DNA of 64,000 bases from Actinoallomurus iriomotensis (GTDB lineage Bacteria; Actinomycetota; Actinomycetes; Streptosporangiales; Streptosporangiaceae): NCBI RefSeq assembly GCF_030269445.1, contig NZ_BSTJ01000010.1, forward strand, positions 124,001 to 188,000. Reading direction: 5' to 3'. The notes under the pieces are model-generated. The model saw only the letters and a program-made list of their open reading frames with translations, was not told the DNA's origin and searched no databases. Positions 59,454 to 64,000 of this stretch are shown here, in pieces (within the stretch, counting starts at the first letter, position 1; the number at the start of each line of letters is the position of its first letter). The translations under genes and the position numbers were made by a program.

Positions 59454-60222
59454 TCAGGGGCCGCCGACGACCTCGGAGACGGGGTCGCCGACGCGGGTCC
59501 AGCCGGTGCCGTCGCCGGACCAGGCGAACAGGCCCGCCCCGGAGGCGCCGTACAGCGAAGTGTCGTTCACCGTGAACGCGTCGCCCGGACCGCCGGCGCG
59601 GGCCCAGGTGTTCTCCACGCCCAGGTAGTGGTAGACGTCGCCGGTGTTCGGGGCGGTGGCGAAGAGGTCCTCACCGCCGGCGTGGATGCGGCTCGCCGGG
59701 CCGCCGATCTGGGTCCACGTCGTGCCGTTGCCGGTCCACTCCACCACCTTCGAGCGGTCGGGGGTCAGCCCGTACAGGCCGTTGGCGTTCACCGCGAACG
59801 ATGCGCCGGGGCCGCCGATCCGGGTCCAGTTCTCCGGGGTCCCGTTGTAGCGGTAGATGTCGCCGGTGTCCGGGTTCGTGGCGAACAGGTCGTTGCCGCC
59901 GGCGTAGATCTGGGCCGCCGGGCCGCCGATCCTCGTCCACGCGGTGCCGCTGCCGGTCCACCGCAGGACCATGGAGTGGTCGGGGGCCAGCGCGTACAGG
60001 CCGTCGGCGTTCACCGCGAACGATGCGCCGGGGCCGCCGACCCGGCTCCAGTTCCCCGGCGTGCCGTTGTAGCGGTAGAGGTCACCGGTGCCGGGGTCCG
60101 TGGCGAACAGCCCGTACCCGCCGCCGTACAGGTGCCCCGCCGGGCCGCCGACCACGGTCCAGGACGAGCCGTCCCAGCGCGAGACGGCGGACCGGTCCGC
60201 GGGCATCGCGTACAGGTGAGGG
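59454..60222 (-). repeat. Three and a half 74-residue tachylectin-like repeats
   Basis: The C-terminus of the GH43-like protein repeats the pattern LYALxPDxSxVxRWTGxGxxWTRIGGP, then [47 protein letters not shown]. Units start near 60222, 60000 and 59780; the last is half a unit ending VVGGP. Such repeats build a carbohydrate-binding beta-propeller (tachylectin-2 type). Confidence 0.75.
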
Positions 60223-61160
60223 CCGCTGACCGGGCCGTCGTGCCAGGTCAGCGGGGCGAGGTAGACGCCGCCCCTGCCCCAGCCCGCGGCGCTGATCCAC
60301 CACGCGCCGTTCTGGTCCAATACCGGCTCGGCGGCGTGCGAGGCGATGTGGCCCACCGCGTCGGCCAGGGCGAAGTGGAACGGGTCGCGGCTGCGGTACA
60401 CGTCGGTGCCGGAGTAGTCCAGTCGCGGGCCGATGAACAGGTACCACCAGTCGCCGCGGTGCACGACGAACGGCGACTCGGTGTTGCCGCAGCAGTCGCC
60501 GGTGGTCGGGTCGGTGTAGGCGATGTTCCGCCCGCTCCAGTGGATCAGGTCCGTGCTCGTGCGGTACGCGACGACGTGGTCGCCGCCCGACGGCGCGCTG
60601 GTCGCGTCGTAGTACATGACCCACTGGTCGCCGACGCGGGTCACCATCGGGTCCCGTGCCTCGTACCCGTCGCGGAACAGCGGACCGCTCGCCAGCCGGG
60701 TCCAGTGGATCAGGTCGGTCGAGGTCGCCAGGCTGATCGCGGTGGCGGTCAGGTCGGTGCCGCCGCCGTTGTAGAACATGTAGTACGTGCCGCCGACGTG
60801 GATGACGTGCGGCGCCCACAGGTGCGTCTCGCCGAAGTAGGAGCGGTCGACGGTCAGCGCGGGCGCCTGCTTGGTCCACGGGCCGCCGAGCGAGGGTGCG
60901 GTCGCGTGCGCGAACTCGATCTCGTTGACCGGGTCGGCGGGCTCGGCGTGGGTGATGCCGAACATGTGCCAGGTGCCCGCGTCGTCCCGTACGAACGTGT
61001 GGTCGTTGATGTACCACTGCTGAGTCGGCGTGCTCGGGTCGTAGATCTTGCTGAACGCGCTGGCCGTCACCCAGGCGCCGGCGACCGGCGACGCCTTCGC
61101 GGGCACGCAGGTCAGGGCGGCGGCGAGCGTCGCGAGGGCGACGAGAAGGATCCTTCGCAC
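59454..61160 (-). CDS. Secreted GH43-like five-bladed propeller enzyme with tachylectin-like repeats
   Basis: 568 residues from the GTG at 61160 (AAAGGA 7 bases upstream); Sec signal about 1-24 ([11 protein letters not shown]). Residues 35-310 have the GH43/GH32-type propeller pattern: [20 protein letters not shown] (acid Asp), [52 protein letters not shown] and [17 protein letters not shown]. Then 3.5 repeats of about 74 residues (from 60222 down). Lies 14 bp after the DUF2961 enzyme gene, so the two are one secreted glycan-attacking unit, perhaps on arabinan or fructan. Confidence 0.8.
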   Translation of the reverse strand: MRRILLVALATLAAALTCVPAKASPVAGAWVTASAFSKIYDPSTPTQQWYINDHTFVRDDAGTWHMFGITHAEPADPVNEIEFAHATAPSLGGPWTKQAPALTVDRSYFGETHLWAPHVIHVGGTYYMFYNGGGTDLTATAISLATSTDLIHWTRLASGPLFRDGYEARDPMVTRVGDQWVMYYDATSAPSGGDHVVAYRTSTDLIHWSGRNIAYTDPTTGDCCGNTESPFVVHRGDWWYLFIGPRLDYSGTDVYRSRDPFHFALADAVGHIASHAAEPVLDQNGAWWISAAGWGRGGVYLAPLTWHDGPVSGPHLYAMPADRSAVSRWDGSSWTVVGGPAGHLYGGGYGLFATDPGTGDLYRYNGTPGNWSRVGGPGASFAVNADGLYALAPDHSMVLRWTGSGTAWTRIGGPAAQIYAGGNDLFATNPDTGDIYRYNGTPENWTRIGGPGASFAVNANGLYGLTPDRSKVVEWTGNGTTWTQIGGPASRIHAGGEDLFATAPNTGDVYHYLGVENTWARAGGPGDAFTVNDTSLYGASGAGLFAWSGDGTGWTRVGDPVSEVVGGP

Positions 61161-61174
61161 GGGATGTCCTTTCC

Positions 61175-64000
<2,826 letters not shown>

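Overview
The window comes from a very high-GC actinomycete. A Methyltransf_19 (DUF574) SAM methyltransferase, several regulator families, GTG starts, Tat signals and MsiK-less sugar ABC operons all fit a filamentous Streptosporangiales/Streptomycetales-type genome; genus cannot be fixed from the sequence. It is a chromosomal accessory region built for carbohydrate and cell-wall sugar use. No rRNA, tRNA, CRISPR array or insertion sequence was seen.

Layout. 1-5.8 kb: the end of an MFS exporter, a probable LysR remnant, a DUF574 methyltransferase, a LysR regulator, an orphan nuoB, a tryptophanase/tyrosine phenol-lyase gene of visibly lower GC, a decayed second nuoB copy on its far side, and a chloramphenicol-phosphotransferase-like kinase. 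5.8-13.3 kb: an overlapping operon of two large FtsX-type permeases and two MacB-type ATPases. 13.5-17.2 kb: small proteins (three-helix bundle, luciferase-domain, PemK/MazF-like, LURP-one-like) and a membrane Ser/Thr kinase homologue that has lost the DFG aspartate. 17.5-22.9 kb: a secreted GH3 glycosidase and a Tat-exported propeller-amidohydrolase fusion. 23.0-24.1 kb: a small unknown protein next to a PI3/PI4-kinase-like protein.

24.2-29.0 kb is a compact three-gene unit: a protein with two metallo-beta-lactamase domains, a GH31/36-like glycosidase and a LacI regulator, with a LacI-type operator at the first start codon. 29.7-45.35 kb is an eleven-gene, mostly translationally coupled operon driven by one strong promoter with a second LacI-type operator: sugar ABC importer (no ATPase), ROK kinase, SIS isomerase, GH38 alpha-mannosidase, GH2 beta-mannosidase, an unrecognised 615-residue probable (alpha/alpha)-barrel enzyme, GH1, GH4 and a BadF-type sugar kinase. 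None of these enzymes has a signal peptide, so the operon looks like import of a mannose-containing oligosaccharide followed by stepwise cytoplasmic breakdown.

45.4-55.7 kb is a muropeptide/MurNAc recycling locus. A minus-strand operon (Opp/Dpp-type ABC importer, MurR-like regulator, MurQ etherase) is divergent from a plus-strand operon (AmiE-like serine hydrolase, AnmK kinase, GNAT). They share an 84-bp control region carrying a palindrome on the -35 of a leaderless promoter. 55.7-59.4 kb holds XRE and VOC genes, an aldo/keto reductase with a MerR-type 19-bp-spacer promoter and its MerR gene, and a methyltransferase. 59.4-64.0 kb holds two secreted repeat-bearing glycan enzymes: a GH43-like propeller with tachylectin-like repeats, and a DUF2961/GH172 enzyme with Fn3 and six FG-GAP-type repeats that runs off the window end.
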